Assembly: GCA_934457415.1 (NCBI GenBank)
Contig: CAKSHM010000002.1
Location: 62,001-126,000 of the forward strand
DNA: 64,000 nt
Direction of reading: 5' to 3'
Source of the DNA: an uncultured Eubacteriales bacterium
GTDB taxonomy: Bacteria; Bacillota; Clostridia; Oscillospirales; Acutalibacteraceae
This document shows, piece after piece, positions 52,740-62,068 of the stretch. The translations under genes and the position numbers were made by a program. How positions within the stretch are numbered: the first letter of the stretch is position 1; every line of letters starts with the position of its first letter. The notes under the pieces are model-generated. The model was not told where the DNA came from. It worked only from the letters and a program-made list of their open reading frames with translations, and did not search any database.

Positions 52740-52778
52740 AGGTGCTTGAGGATAAAAATATCTTTAAGCGCCTTTTTA
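52740..52778 (+). terminator. fhs terminator
   Basis: AGGTGCTTGAGGATA (52740-52754) pairs, with G-U pairs, with TATCTTTAAGCGCCT (52759-52773), followed by TTTT. Confidence 0.75.
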
Positions 52779-52841
52779 TTATATTTTTAAATTTTAAAGC
52801 ATATAATTATTATAATCATATTAGTTGGGACGGTAGGAAGC

Positions 52842-53105
52842 ATGCGCTGCAGGATAGACGAGCTTAAAAATAAACAGGTGGTATGTGTAAACGACGGGTT
52901 TATACTCGGCTATATTTCCGATGTTGAGCTTGATACCGATTCAGGTGATCTTACAGCGATAATTATTTTCGGCAGACCTAAGTTTTTCGGCCTTATCGGC
53001 AAGCAGGAGGATATTATAATTCCATGGAAAGAAATAAAGGTTATAGGCCCCGAAACGGTTTTGGTAAACTCGGATTCGGCAAAATTCGCCGCTCTTCTCG
53101 GTTAG
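52842..53105 (+). CDS. ylmC: YlmC/YmxH-family PRC-barrel sporulation-associated protein
   Basis: 87 aa PRC-barrel protein. MRCRIDELKNKQVVCVNDGFILGYISDVELDTDSGDLTAIIIFG and IIIPWKEIKVIGPETVLV are the family pattern. YlmC and YmxH are small sporulation-linked proteins of unclear role. Start ATG with GGTAGGAAG upstream. It stands alone between the fhs terminator and the second copy of the palindromic element. Confidence 0.88.
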   Translation: MRCRIDELKNKQVVCVNDGFILGYISDVELDTDSGDLTAIIIFGRPKFFGLIGKQEDIIIPWKEIKVIGPETVLVNSDSAKFAALLG

Positions 53106-53131
53106 TGCAACAGTTTAAAGTCCGGTTTGAT

Positions 53132-53259
53132 CAAGCAAGCGATAATAAATCCGAACTCGGTTTAAAAAGCGGATTTTTCGTATAGCCGTTTTAAAATATT
53201 TGTTAATCCGAAAGGATTAGGCGCGGTTTAGGCGGGCTTAAATTGTTATCGCTTGCCTA
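53132..53259. repeat. MITE-like inverted-repeat element, copy B (128 bp)
   Basis: The left end (CAAGCAAGCGATAATAAAT, CCGAACTCGG) matches the right end of copy A (13672-13699) reversed, and the right end (GTTATCGCTTGCCTA) matches the left end of copy A. The internal hairpin TTAATCC-GAAA-GGATTA (about 53202-53219) is shared. About 90 bp of the left half is clearly homologous to copy A in inverted orientation; the element is shorter by an internal deletion. It lies between ylmC and the glg promoter. No ORF. Confidence 0.72.
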
Positions 53260-53359
53260 AATTTGCGTTATGATGAAAAAATGGGTCTAAATTTGTAAGA
53301 AATTAACAAACACTTAAGAAAAGCATTGAAAATAATTTCGAAAATTTAACAAAAATGTA

Positions 53360-53388
53360 TTGAAAATCCAATAATTAACTGATATAAT
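53360..53388 (+). promoter_or_regulatory. Promoter of the glycogen operon
   Basis: TTGAAA (53360-53365) and TATAAT (53383-53388) with 17 bp spacing. The leader is about 73 nt; no riboswitch fold recognised. Confidence 0.65.
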
Positions 53389-53467
53389 AAAATTGAAAAT
53401 AAAATAATCCGAGTATAAGTTTCGTAACATCGGGTTGTTTTCAGTATATCTGCGAAAGGAAAATAAA

Positions 53468-55348
53468 ATGGAAGGATATTTTAATAATTTTGAAAGCTCC
53501 GTAAAATCGGATGCTTATAAGCACTTGGGTTCCTTCTTAAAAAGAGGCAAAACGCTGTTTCGCGTGTGGGCGCCGAATGCCGAGGCTGTGAGCGTGGCAG
53601 GAGATTTTAACGATTGGGATATTTCTGCGGCTCCTATGAAAAAAATCGGCGGAGGAGTCTGGGAAGCGGAAGTCAGGGGCGTAAAAGAGTATGACTGCTA
53701 TAAGTATGCGGTGACATCAAAAAAAGGCAGGACCGTTTTAAAAAGCGACCCTTATGCGCGCCATTTTCAGACCGCTCCCGAAAATGCCTCAAAGGTTTAT
53801 TCGGAAGGAAGATTCGTTTGGCACGATGAGGAATGGAAGGAAAGAAAGCATGCAAAAAGCGTTTATTCCTCTCCGATAAATATTTATGAGGTACATTTGG
53901 GCTCATGGGTAAAGAATGAGGACGGATCGTTTTTAGATTATGTTACCGCCGCAAAGAAGCTTTCTGCCTATGTAAGAAAGATGGGGTATACTCATGTTGA
54001 GCTTATGCCTGTTACAGAATTTCCGTTTGAGGGCTCTTGGGGATATCAGGTAAGCGGATATTTCGCCCCCACCTCGCGTTACGGCACGCCCGACGCATTC
54101 AGGGAATTTGTCGATATAATGCACGAAAACGATATCGGAGTTATTCTTGATTGGGTTCCCGCACATTTCCCGAAGGACGAGTTCGGGCTTTACAGGTTTG
54201 ACGGAACTCCATGTTATGAATATGCGGATGAGCGCAAGGGCGAGCATAAGGAGTGGGGAACGGCGGTTTTCGATTACGGAAAGCCTGCTGTTATGACATT
54301 TTTGATTTCAAGCGCGGTATTCTGGATTAAGGAATTCCATATTGACGGAATCAGGGTCGACGCGGTTGCGTCAATGCTTTATCTTGATTACGGAAGAAAG
54401 GACGGCGAGTGGATAGCAAATTCTTTCGGCGGAAGAGAAAATTTAGAGGCTGTGGAATTTTTAAAAGAGGTCAACAGTGCGGCATTTGCCGCAGATCCCG
54501 ACATTTTAATGATTGCCGAGGAATCGACCGCTTGGCCGCTTGTCACAAAACCTGCGCATGACGGGGGATTGGGTTTTAACTTCAAGTGGAATATGGGCTG
54601 GATGAACGATATGCTTAGATACATGTCTTTAGATCCGCTTTTCAGAAAGCATAATCACGACTGTCTGACTTTTTCTTTCTTCTATGCTTTTTCGGAAAAT
54701 TTTATTTTGCCGATTTCGCATGACGAGGTCGTTCACGGAAAGTGCTCCATGATTCAGAAAATGCCGGGGGAATATGACGATAAGTTTAAATCACTCCGCG
54801 CGTTTTACGCATATATGATGGCGCACCCCGGTAAAAAGCTTTTATTTATGGGACAGGAATTTGCTCAGTTTATTGAATGGAATTATAAGCAGCAGCTTGA
54901 CTGGCTGTTACTCGATTATGATGCTCATAAAAGAATGCAGAAATTTGTCGAGAAATTAAATAAGTTCTATCTTGCAACAAGACCGTTTTATGAAATTGAT
55001 TATTCGTGGGAAGGCTTCAAATGGATTTCTAATGACGATAATTCTCAGAGCATAATAGCTTTCAGAAGAATTGATACGGACGGAAACGAAATTGTTTGTC
55101 TATGCAATTTTGTGCCGGTACCGAGAAGCGGATACAGAATAGGTGTTGAAAGACGCGGAACATATAAGGAAGTTTTTTCTTCCGATCTTAAGGAATTCGG
55201 CGGAGCTTGTGAACAGCTCAGATCATATAAATCGGAAAAAATACCTATGCACGGCTATGAAAATTCAATAGCCGTCGAGGTTCCGGCGCTTTCGGTTGTT
55301 TATTATAAAGCTCCGGCAAAGCGAAAATCCAAGAATGAAAATAAATAG
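53468..55348 (+). CDS. glgB: 1,4-alpha-glucan branching enzyme
   Basis: 626 aa from ATG 53468 with AAAGGA upstream; an earlier in-frame ATG (53435) is disfavoured. The N-terminal CBM48 segment ([19 protein letters not shown], 32-50) precedes the GH13 barrel. Catalytic residues: nucleophile D298 in GIRVDAV, acid/base E351 in IAEESTAW, and D419 in SHDEVVHG. It adds alpha-1,6 branches to glycogen. First gene of glgB-glgC-glgD-glgA. Confidence 0.97.
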   Translation: MEGYFNNFESSVKSDAYKHLGSFLKRGKTLFRVWAPNAEAVSVAGDFNDWDISAAPMKKIGGGVWEAEVRGVKEYDCYKYAVTSKKGRTVLKSDPYARHFQTAPENASKVYSEGRFVWHDEEWKERKHAKSVYSSPINIYEVHLGSWVKNEDGSFLDYVTAAKKLSAYVRKMGYTHVELMPVTEFPFEGSWGYQVSGYFAPTSRYGTPDAFREFVDIMHENDIGVILDWVPAHFPKDEFGLYRFDGTPCYEYADERKGEHKEWGTAVFDYGKPAVMTFLISSAVFWIKEFHIDGIRVDAVASMLYLDYGRKDGEWIANSFGGRENLEAVEFLKEVNSAAFAADPDILMIAEESTAWPLVTKPAHDGGLGFNFKWNMGWMNDMLRYMSLDPLFRKHNHDCLTFSFFYAFSENFILPISHDEVVHGKCSMIQKMPGEYDDKFKSLRAFYAYMMAHPGKKLLFMGQEFAQFIEWNYKQQLDWLLLDYDAHKRMQKFVEKLNKFYLATRPFYEIDYSWEGFKWISNDDNSQSIIAFRRIDTDGNEIVCLCNFVPVPRSGYRIGVERRGTYKEVFSSDLKEFGGACEQLRSYKSEKIPMHGYENSIAVEVPALSVVYYKAPAKRKSKNENK

Positions 55349-55359
55349 GAGATGTTGTT

Positions 55360-56574
55360 ATGGCTAAGAAAAAATGCGTGGCAATGCTTCTTGCGGGCGG
55401 TCAGGGCAGCCGTTTGGGCGTTTTGACCTCTAAGATTGCCAAACCTGCCGTTCCTTACGGCGGAAAGTACAGAATTATTGATTTTCCGCTTTCCAACTGT
55501 GCGAATTCGGGAATTGATACCGTAGGAATACTTACTCAGTACAAGCCCCTTGAGCTTAACGATTATGTTTCATCGGGAAAGCCTTGGGATCTTGACAGAC
55601 TTAACGGAGGAGTTCATATCCTGCCGCCTTATCAGGGTCAAAAGGGCGGCGACTGGTACCGCGGTACGGCAAACGCGATTTATCAGAATCTCGGATTTAT
55701 CGAGCGGTACGACCCCGAATATGTGCTTATTCTTTCGGGTGATCATATTTATAAAATGGATTATGCAAAAATGATTGAACAGCATAAGAAAACAGAGTCC
55801 GCCTGCACAATTTCCGTAATTGAGGTTCCTTTCGAAGAGGCTTCAAGATTCGGAATTATGAATGCCAGGGAGGACGGAAGCATTTATGAATTCGAGGAAA
55901 AACCGAAAAATCCGAAAAGCAATCTTGCTTCAATGGGTATCTATGTTTTTTCATGGGATAAGCTTAAATATTACCTTACGGCCGATGAAAACAATAAATC
56001 GTCTTCCAATGATTTCGGAAAGGATATAATCCCTGCAATGCTTAAAGCGGATGAAAAAATGATGGTTTACCGCTTTGACGGATATTGGAAGGATGTAGGA
56101 ACCGTTGATTCGCTCTGGGAAGCAAACCTCGATTTGCTTAATCCTAAGATTAACCTTGATTTGGCTGATCCCGATTGGAGAATCTATTCAAAAAACGATT
56201 GCTGTCCGCCGCAGTTTATAGATAGCTGTGCAAATGTTGAAAACTCTCTGGTTACAGATGGCTGTGAGGTTTCGGGAACGCTTGATTATTCAATACTTTT
56301 TGAAAATGTAACTGTCGAAGAGGGCGCAAAGGTTGAGTATTCATTGGTTATGCCGGGGGCTGAAATTAAAAAAGGCGCAACGGTAAAATATTCAATTATA
56401 GCTGAAAATACAGTTATTGATGAAGGCGCCGCAGTAGGCTGCGAGCCGGATGCTACCGGTACTCCCCACTGGGGAATAACGGTCATAGGAGACGGTCTAA
56501 CTATCGGAAAGAATGCCGTTGTCGGACCGGGACTTATGATAACCGAAAATGTTAAGGACGGTGAGAAAAAATGA
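55360..56574 (+). CDS. glgC: Glucose-1-phosphate adenylyltransferase, GlgC subunit
   Basis: 404 aa. The nucleotide loop [14 protein letters not shown] is intact, followed by [21 protein letters not shown] and [11 protein letters not shown] (catalytic Asp). The C-terminal left-handed beta helix is present. It makes ADP-glucose for glycogen. The next gene (GlgD) overlaps by 4 bp and is the regulatory subunit. The pair is the Firmicutes GlgC/GlgD heterotetramer. Confidence 0.97.
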   Translation: MAKKKCVAMLLAGGQGSRLGVLTSKIAKPAVPYGGKYRIIDFPLSNCANSGIDTVGILTQYKPLELNDYVSSGKPWDLDRLNGGVHILPPYQGQKGGDWYRGTANAIYQNLGFIERYDPEYVLILSGDHIYKMDYAKMIEQHKKTESACTISVIEVPFEEASRFGIMNAREDGSIYEFEEKPKNPKSNLASMGIYVFSWDKLKYYLTADENNKSSSNDFGKDIIPAMLKADEKMMVYRFDGYWKDVGTVDSLWEANLDLLNPKINLDLADPDWRIYSKNDCCPPQFIDSCANVENSLVTDGCEVSGTLDYSILFENVTVEEGAKVEYSLVMPGAEIKKGATVKYSIIAENTVIDEGAAVGCEPDATGTPHWGITVIGDGLTIGKNAVVGPGLMITENVKDGEKK

Positions 56575-57689
56575 TCAATTCTAAAACTGCCGCTTTGATT
56601 TTTGCAAATTCACGCGATATTCTTTTAGGCGAGCTTACCGAGAGGAGATCCATGGCTTCCGTGCCATTCGGCGCGAGATACAGAATTATAGATTTCTCGC
56701 TTTCAAATCTTGTTAATGCAGGAATAAGCAATATCGGAATCATAACAAAATCAAATTATAAATCCCTTATGGATCATCTTGGCAGCGGAATATTCTGGGA
56801 CCTTGACCGTAAGCATGGAGGAATTCATCTTCTTGCCCCTTACAGTTCAAATTTTGCCAGAAGATATGAAGGTGTTGTAGAGGGACTCTACGGCGCACGT
56901 GATTTTATCGAACGCTGCGGAGCAGACAATATTATAATCTGTGCAGGCGATTTGGTTGCAAATGTGGATATTGACGCGGCGATTGCTTTTCACAAGAAAA
57001 ATGAAGCCGATGTCACTTTCGTTTGCGCCGAGGGTACCTCTCCCGAAAAGCATACGGAAACTCCGATTGTTGAGTTTGATAGTAATAACAGAGTTGAAAA
57101 GATGTCTTTCTCGGCAAGCTCAAAGGAAAATGTTATTTTCGGCTCCGGTATAACGATTATAAATGTCGACCTTTTAAAGACTCTTGTCAGGTTCGGCTAT
57201 GAAAACAATATCAAAAACTTAAACAGCGATATTCTCGCTCATAAGATTACATCTCTTAAAATTTTCGCATTTATTCATAATGGCTACATTTCGGTTGTGG
57301 ACGGGATAAAAAAATATTTCGATTCCAATATGCAGCTTCTTGAAAACTCAACGAGAAACGATTTGTTCAATGTTCAAAGGCCTATTATGACAAAAACGAG
57401 GGACGATATGCCTACCCGCTACGGAATCAACGCTGATGTTAAGGGAAGTCTGATAGCGGACGGTTGTATAATCGAGGGCAGTGTTAAAAACAGTATTATT
57501 TTCAGGGGCGTTCATATAGGTAAGGGGGCCGTCATAGAAAATTCTGTTATAATGCAGGAAGCGGTTATTGAGGATACAGCCTCGCTTAAATATGTTATAG
57601 CGGATAAAAACGCGGTTGTCTGTGAAGGAATGAGGCTTGAGGGCACATCTGCCAAGCCCTTTATAATAGAAAAGAATGCAAGGGTTTAA
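56571..57689 (+). CDS. glgD: Glucose-1-phosphate adenylyltransferase, GlgD subunit
   Basis: 372 aa paralogue of GlgC. The catalytic loop is replaced: [15 protein letters not shown] in place of [11 protein letters not shown], lacking the glycine-rich phosphate site. The [21 protein letters not shown] and [14 protein letters not shown] segments remain. As in other Firmicutes, GlgD alone is inactive or weak but stabilises and activates GlgC. Overlaps glgC by 4 bp, which suits subunit stoichiometry. Confidence 0.95.
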   Translation: MINSKTAALIFANSRDILLGELTERRSMASVPFGARYRIIDFSLSNLVNAGISNIGIITKSNYKSLMDHLGSGIFWDLDRKHGGIHLLAPYSSNFARRYEGVVEGLYGARDFIERCGADNIIICAGDLVANVDIDAAIAFHKKNEADVTFVCAEGTSPEKHTETPIVEFDSNNRVEKMSFSASSKENVIFGSGITIINVDLLKTLVRFGYENNIKNLNSDILAHKITSLKIFAFIHNGYISVVDGIKKYFDSNMQLLENSTRNDLFNVQRPIMTKTRDDMPTRYGINADVKGSLIADGCIIEGSVKNSIIFRGVHIGKGAVIENSVIMQEAVIEDTASLKYVIADKNAVVCEGMRLEGTSAKPFIIEKNARV

Positions 57690-57719
57690 GCAGATTTTTA
57701 AGAAAGGAATACTAAAATT

Positions 57720-59141
57720 ATGAAGGTTTTATTTGCTACAAGTGAAGCGTTGCCTTTTGCAATGTCGGGAGGGCTCGCCGATGTTTCCGGCGCACTTCCT
57801 AAGGCTTTAAGGCGCAGAATGATAGGAGCGCGCGTGGTTATGCCTCTTTATTCTTCAATATCTGAGGAGCTGCGCGAAAAAATGATATTTTTGTGTCATT
57901 TCACTGTTCCCGTATCTTGGAGACGGCAGTACTGCGGGGTTTTCGAGGCGCATTTAAACGGAGTTATTTATTATTTTATTGATAATCAGTATTATTTCAA
58001 GCGTGAGGGACTTTACGGACATTATGATGACGCAGAGCGTTTTGCGTTCTTCTCAAGAGCGGTGCTTGAAATGCTGCAATATATAGATTTTGCGCCTGAT
58101 ATTATTCATTGCAATGACTGGCAGACGGCTTTGGTTCCGGTTTATCTTACAGAGTTTTATAAATATGACGAAAGATATTCAAAAATCAAAACTGTTTTCA
58201 CAATCCATAACATTCAGTATCAGGGCAAATACGGGTTAGAACTTTTCGGCGATGTTCTCGGGCTTCCCGAGGGCAGGGAGAGTATAGTTGAATATGACGG
58301 TTGCGTTAATTTCATGAAGGGTGCAATTCAGTGCGCGGATAAGGTTACTACCGTTTCGCCTACCTATGCCAAGGAAATTCTCGACCCCTATTTCTCACAT
58401 GGGCTTGATAATATTTTAAAACAGTTCACTTATAAGCTTACGGGAATCGTAAACGGCATTGACTATGATGTTTATAACCCTGAAACCGATGAATTTATTT
58501 ACAGAAAATATTCAGTCGAGGATATGAAGGGCAAAGCATTCAATAAAAAGTGCCTGCAAAAGGATATGGGACTTTGCGTCAGAGCCGATGTTCCGCTCAT
58601 CGGAATGGTTACAAGGCTTGTAAAGCATAAGGGTATCGACCTTGTTAAATGTGTTTTTGAGGAGATGCTGCAGGGCGATATTCAGTTTGTGATATTAGGT
58701 TCGGGAGAATGGGAGTTTGAAACCTTCTTTTATGAGATGCATAACAGATATCCGGATAAGGTGGGTCTAAAGCTCGGCTTTGACCAAAATCTCGCCCACA
58801 AGATTTATGCAGGCTCAGACATTTTCCTTATGCCGAGTAAAAGCGAGCCCTGCGGTCTTGCGCAGATGGTGGCTTTAAGATACGGTACAATTCCTGTTGT
58901 AAGAAAAACGGGCGGTCTTAATGATACCATTACCGACAGTGGAGACGGAGTAGGAAACGGATTTACTTTTGAAAACTATAATGCACATGATATGCAAAAT
59001 GCCGTATGGCGTGCCGTTCAAGGCTTCGGGGATAAAAAGGGCTTTGAAATTATGCGTAAGCGTGCGATGGTTTGCAATAACAGCTGGGCGGCTTCGGCTA
59101 ATGCGTATATAAGGCTTTACAAAGAAATTTTAGGTAAATAG
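57720..59141 (+). CDS. glgA: Glycogen synthase, ADP-glucose type (GT5)
   Basis: 473 aa. The N-terminus KVLFATSEALPFAMSGGLADVSGALPKAL is GlgA, but residue 15, the ADP-glucose-binding Lys of the E. coli K-T-G-G-L motif, is Met here (M-S-G-G-L). Other features (HCNDWQTAL, NGIDYDVYNP, PSKSEPCGLAQMVALRYGTIPVVRKTGGLNDT) are standard. It extends the glycogen chain with ADP-glucose. RBS AAGAAAGGA upstream, 31 nt after glgD. Confidence 0.95.
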   Translation: MKVLFATSEALPFAMSGGLADVSGALPKALRRRMIGARVVMPLYSSISEELREKMIFLCHFTVPVSWRRQYCGVFEAHLNGVIYYFIDNQYYFKREGLYGHYDDAERFAFFSRAVLEMLQYIDFAPDIIHCNDWQTALVPVYLTEFYKYDERYSKIKTVFTIHNIQYQGKYGLELFGDVLGLPEGRESIVEYDGCVNFMKGAIQCADKVTTVSPTYAKEILDPYFSHGLDNILKQFTYKLTGIVNGIDYDVYNPETDEFIYRKYSVEDMKGKAFNKKCLQKDMGLCVRADVPLIGMVTRLVKHKGIDLVKCVFEEMLQGDIQFVILGSGEWEFETFFYEMHNRYPDKVGLKLGFDQNLAHKIYAGSDIFLMPSKSEPCGLAQMVALRYGTIPVVRKTGGLNDTITDSGDGVGNGFTFENYNAHDMQNAVWRAVQGFGDKKGFEIMRKRAMVCNNSWAASANAYIRLYKEILGK

Positions 59142-59152
59142 AGGTAACCGGT

Positions 59153-59962
59153 TTGGCAGATATTTTAAGAGCAGTTTTTTTAGGTATAGTTCAAGGCCTT
59201 ACGGAATTTTTACCCGTTTCAAGTTCGGCACATTTAAATATAATGCCGTGGCTGTTTAAATGGGACAATATTTCCGATTCCTTTGATTTAGCCCTTCATG
59301 CAGGGACTCTTCTTGCAATTCTTATTTTCTTTTATAAGGATTGGCTGGCGCTGATAAAGGGCGGTTACAAAACGGCAGTCAAAAAACAAAAAAGCACCGA
59401 TGGCAGGCTTTTTTGGCTGATTGTTTTTGCAACAGTTCCCGCAGGCGTTTTAGGGCTTTTGCTTGATAAGCTTGTAGATAAAGCGGTAGGCGGAAATATG
59501 AATATAGAAATGCTTGTAATTTCGCTTGCGCTTATTATAATGGGCATTATTCTTTACATAGTTGATAAAAAGAGCAAATCAACCGTTTCTTACAAAAAAA
59601 TGCCCGCGAAATCGGCAATTCTTATCGGTACTTCTCAGGCTTTGGCGGCGGCGGTTCCCGGGGTTTCGAGATCGGGAATTACAATGACCGTTTCTCGCGC
59701 CTGCGGACTTGACCGTGAAAGCGCGGCAAAATATTCGTTTCTTTTATCAGCTCCCATAGTTGCGGCGGCAGTACTTGTAAAAATCAGGGAATTCACCTTA
59801 AGCATTCCTTTTTTTGTCGGAATTACCGCAAGCTTTATCTCGGGAATTCTTGTTATTAAATTTTTAATGAATTTCCTTAAAAAGGGCAGCTATAAGGTTT
59901 TTGCTATTTACAGAGTAATTTTGGGAATTGTGATTTTTGCAATAGCCCTGACAAGAATGTAA
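59153..59962 (+). CDS. uppP: Undecaprenyl-diphosphatase
   Basis: 269 aa, TTG start with GAGGTAA upstream. The BacA/UppP signature is clear: GLTEFLPVSSSAHL (Glu17, Ser/His in the active site) and PGVSRSGITMTVSR in the second half, with about seven to eight membrane spans. It dephosphorylates undecaprenyl pyrophosphate to recycle the lipid carrier for cell wall synthesis. It follows glgA by 12 nt, so it probably shares the glycogen transcript, though function is unrelated. A strong terminator follows. Confidence 0.95.
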   Translation: MADILRAVFLGIVQGLTEFLPVSSSAHLNIMPWLFKWDNISDSFDLALHAGTLLAILIFFYKDWLALIKGGYKTAVKKQKSTDGRLFWLIVFATVPAGVLGLLLDKLVDKAVGGNMNIEMLVISLALIIMGIILYIVDKKSKSTVSYKKMPAKSAILIGTSQALAAAVPGVSRSGITMTVSRACGLDRESAAKYSFLLSAPIVAAAVLVKIREFTLSIPFFVGITASFISGILVIKFLMNFLKKGSYKVFAIYRVILGIVIFAIALTRM

Positions 59963-59963
59963 C

Positions 59964-60002
59964 AAAAAACCTTTCTGAATTTTAAATTCAGAAAGGTTTT
60001 TA
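59964..60002. terminator. Bidirectional terminator after uppP
   Basis: AAAACCTTTCTGAAT (59966-59980) pairs with ATTCAGAAAGGTTTT (59986-60000), a 15 bp perfect stem with A and T runs on both sides. Confidence 0.9.
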
Positions 60003-60012
60003 TTGTTCGGTC

Positions 60013-60034
60013 TGTCGAAAAAGCCGGCACGCTC
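60013..60034. repeat. Hairpin repeat, related to 34037-34063
   Basis: On the minus strand it reads GAGCGTGCCGGCTTTTTCGACA, differing at few positions from GAGCGTGTCGACTTTTTCGACA at 34037-34058. The stem here has mismatches. It lies just past the mazF stop. Probably a decayed copy of a small dispersed hairpin. Confidence 0.45.
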
Positions 60035-60381
60035 TAATACGGCAATCCGAAGCTTACGCTCAGCGCATGGTCTACCCGAAACATTGAGCCGTCGTCCAAG
60101 GTGCCCATTTTCTCTTTAAGCCGCCTTTTGTCAATGGTTCTTACCTGTTCTAAAAGAACTATTGAGTCCTTAGTAAGTCCGCAGCCGTCTGCGTTCACTT
60201 TTATATGAGTAGGAAGCTCAGTTTTGTCGTGCTGGCTTGTTATCGCCGCCGCAATGACCGTAGGACTGTATCTGTTTCCGATATCGTTCTGAACTATAAG
60301 TACAGGTCTTATTCCGCCCTGCTCAGAGCCTACCACCGGACTTAAATCCGCATAATATATATCTCCGCGTTTAATATTCAT
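60034..60381 (-). CDS. ndoA: MazF/EndoA (NdoA) mRNA interferase
   Basis: 115 aa, close to Bacillus Endo[34 protein letters not shown], then IAAAITSQ and [17 protein letters not shown]. EndoA cleaves mRNA at UACAU-type sites as a stress response. RBS AGGAGTG upstream. The usual antitoxin (EndoAI/MazE, about 90 aa) is not encoded upstream: only 160 bp separate it from the SDR stop, and no antitoxin-like ORF is visible there. It may be regulated by an antitoxin elsewhere, or the gene may have a housekeeping-like role. Confidence 0.95.
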   Translation of the reverse strand: MNIKRGDIYYADLSPVVGSEQGGIRPVLIVQNDIGNRYSPTVIAAAITSQHDKTELPTHIKVNADGCGLTKDSIVLLEQVRTIDKRRLKEKMGTLDDGSMFRVDHALSVSFGLPY

Positions 60382-60495
60382 TGCTGTTTCACACTCCTAA
60401 ATAATCTATTGCTATTTTTGCCTGATTATCAGAATTTTAAACCTATTATATTTTATGAAGCAAATAATTTTGTGTGAAAGCAGTTGTTATAATTA

Positions 60496-60526
60496 AAGCC
60501 TCATCCTTGTAACAAAGATGAGGCTT
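60496..60526 (-). terminator. Terminator of the SDR gene
   Basis: AAGCCTCATC (60496-60505) pairs with GATGAGGCTT (60517-60526). On the minus strand TTTAATTATAAC follows. It lies 16 nt past the SDR stop codon. Confidence 0.75.
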
Positions 60527-60541
60527 CAGTTTTATTTTAAT

Positions 60542-61300
60542 TCAGGTTTTGCACCATTTCATAACAAGCTGGCAGGGAAGAATTTTCGCAATAAAGCGGT
60601 AGAATTTGTAAAATGCTTTGTTCGTATATACCGCTTTGCCCGAAAGCGCCGCTTTAAGAGATTTTTCCGCCATTTCTTCGGGATTAACGCGAGGCAGCGT
60701 GTCAAAGGTCTTGCTTGTGCCTTTTTTTATGTTTGCAACTGGTAAAAACTCGGTGTCCATAGGCCCGGGGCAAACGGCTGTTACATTTATTTTTTTATCT
60801 TTAAGCTCAAATCTTAAAGCCCTCGATAGGCTTAAAACATAAGCCTTTGTTGAGGAATATACCGCCATTCTCGCATTCGGCGCGAAAGAGGCAATAGAAC
60901 ATGTATTTATAATGTTTGAATTTTCGCTCATAAAGGGGAGTGTTACAGAGGTCATAACCGTAAGCGCCTCGCAGTTGAGCCTTACCATTGCGGCATTGTC
61001 CGCGGTGCTGATATCGGTGAAATCCGCAAGCCTGCCAAAGCCTGCATTGTTTATCAAAAGCCTGACGTCGGCGTTATTCTCTTTTAAATAGTCTTCATAA
61101 AGCCTGACCGAATTGCTGTCGGTAATATCCGCAGGGAAAATTTCGATTTTCTCGCCTAATTCTTCTCTTAACTGCTTAAGTCTTTCTTCTCTTCTTGCGA
61201 TAATAAGAATTTTATCAATATCTTTAAGACTTAAAAATACTTTTTTTACATATTCTTTTCCGAGTCCCGAGGACGCACCCGTAATTACGGCATATTTCAT
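60542..61300 (-). CDS. Short-chain dehydrogenase/reductase
   Basis: 252 aa from ATG 61300 (GGAG about 9 nt upstream); an earlier in-frame ATG at 61348 is disfavoured. Classical SDR: cofactor motif TGASSGLG (6-13), NNAG at about 84-87, and the catalytic Y-x3-K in YSSTKAY near 148-154 preceded by Ser in NTCSIASFA. The C-terminus KFYRFIAKILPCQLVMKW looks membrane-associated. Substrate unknown; many such proteins act on fatty acyl or sugar intermediates. Probably cotranscribed with the small membrane protein upstream. Confidence 0.88.
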   Translation of the reverse strand: MKYAVITGASSGLGKEYVKKVFLSLKDIDKILIIARREERLKQLREELGEKIEIFPADITDSNSVRLYEDYLKENNADVRLLINNAGFGRLADFTDISTADNAAMVRLNCEALTVMTSVTLPFMSENSNIINTCSIASFAPNARMAVYSSTKAYVLSLSRALRFELKDKKINVTAVCPGPMDTEFLPVANIKKGTSKTFDTLPRVNPEEMAEKSLKAALSGKAVYTNKAFYKFYRFIAKILPCQLVMKWCKT

Positions 61301-61344
61301 ATAAATCAACTCCGGATTTATCGTATCACAAGTTGTTTTTAAAG

Positions 61345-61608
61345 TCAAATATTATTATGAAAATCAGTTCTGCCGGCAATAATATCGCTGTTTTCAATCA
61401 ATTGACCGAACCCGTAAAGACAGAGAAAGGTCATCCAAGAAAGAACAGAACCGGCTAATACGATTAAAACACCGGACAAAAAAGCTAAAACGGCATTTAA
61501 AGGTGCTGTTAATGATATTACTATACCTAATGAAACAGAAAAAACCATTCCTATCCATGTAAAAGTCTTTGCTATGGATTTTATTTTTCTCCCGACATGA
61601 TTAAACAT
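61345..61608 (-). CDS. Small membrane protein of unknown function
   Basis: 87 aa from ATG 61608, which has GAGGAG 9 nt upstream. Two membrane spans (about 10-35 and 36-65) surround a short loop; the C-terminus (LIENSDIIAGRTDFHNNI) is soluble. The N-terminus VGRKIKSIAKTFTWIG is basic. No family is recognised. It is transcribed from a consensus promoter that diverges from the XRE gene and leads into the SDR gene. Confidence 0.7.
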   Translation of the reverse strand: MFNHVGRKIKSIAKTFTWIGMVFSVSLGIVISLTAPLNAVLAFLSGVLIVLAGSVLSWMTFLCLYGFGQLIENSDIIAGRTDFHNNI

Positions 61609-61654
61609 TATAATTCTCCTCATGTATATAACTAAATGGTTATAATACAAAGGG

Positions 61655-61683
61655 ATTATATCATATCTGTGATACTATGTCAA
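61655..61683 (-). promoter_or_regulatory. Consensus promoter of the membrane protein-SDR pair
   Basis: TTGACA (61683-61678) and TATAAT (61660-61655) on the minus strand with 17 bp spacing, a perfect sigma-A match. An inverted repeat lies in the spacer. Confidence 0.8.
61659..61674. promoter_or_regulatory. Inverted repeat in the spacer, candidate XRE operator
   Basis: TATCA-TATCTG-TGATA forms a palindrome (61659-61674) spanning the spacer and the -10 box. It stands between the divergent membrane/SDR and XRE genes and would block the minus promoter if bound. Inferred from position. Confidence 0.45.
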
Positions 61684-61714
61684 TACCAATCGGTTATTAA
61701 AAGGAGTATCGTAA

Positions 61715-61933
61715 ATGGATAATTATTATCCGCGCTTAAGGGATATGAGAGAAGACTTTGATTATTCTCAGCAATATGTTTCAAAGTATCTTGAAATGAA
61801 ACAGCCTCAATACAGCCGTTATGAACGGGGACTCAGAGATATTCCGACAGATATTTTAATTAAACTTGCAAAATTGTATAATACTTCAACCGATTTCCTT
61901 TTGGGTCTTACAGACATTAAAACTCCGTATTAA
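61715..61933 (+). CDS. Small XRE-family transcription regulator
   Basis: 72 aa, essentially one helix-turn-helix: LRDMREDFDYSQQYVSKYLEMKQPQYSRYERGLRDIPTDILIKLAKLYNTSTDFLLGLTD is the Cro/C1 DNA-binding fold. No sensor domain. AAGGAG upstream. It probably controls the divergent membrane protein-SDR unit and itself through the palindrome at 61659-61674. Confidence 0.9.
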   Translation: MDNYYPRLRDMREDFDYSQQYVSKYLEMKQPQYSRYERGLRDIPTDILIKLAKLYNTSTDFLLGLTDIKTPY

Positions 61934-61940
61934 AAAAATA

Positions 61941-61969
61941 TTGACATCAGGCTTTTCTTGTGATAAAAT
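61941..61969 (+). promoter_or_regulatory. rplU promoter
   Basis: TTGACA (61941-61946) and TAAAAT (61964-61969), 17 bp spacing, just past the XRE stop. Confidence 0.65.
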
Positions 61970-61974
61970 ATTTA

Positions 61975-62068
61975 AGCCGCATATTGTAGGCTTTCTTAAG
62001 TCATGCTCAATTTCAGCATGCGCCTAACTTTAGCGAGACTGTTATATATCAGGTAGGTGTAAAGAAAA
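61975..62068 (+). ncRNA. Candidate L21 leader (ribosomal-protein autoregulatory element)
   Basis: A structured 5' leader: TAGGC (61987-61991) pairs with GCCTA (62022-62026), enclosing CATGCT/AGCATG (62002-62007 with 62015-62020). It directly precedes the rplU RBS AGGTAGGTG. Position and size match the L21 leader known upstream of rplU in Bacillota. The conserved consensus could not be checked base by base. Confidence 0.55.

Noticed and set aside
53260..53467. Riboswitch upstream of glgB
   Set aside because: Only a promoter and AT-rich leader; no recognised fold.
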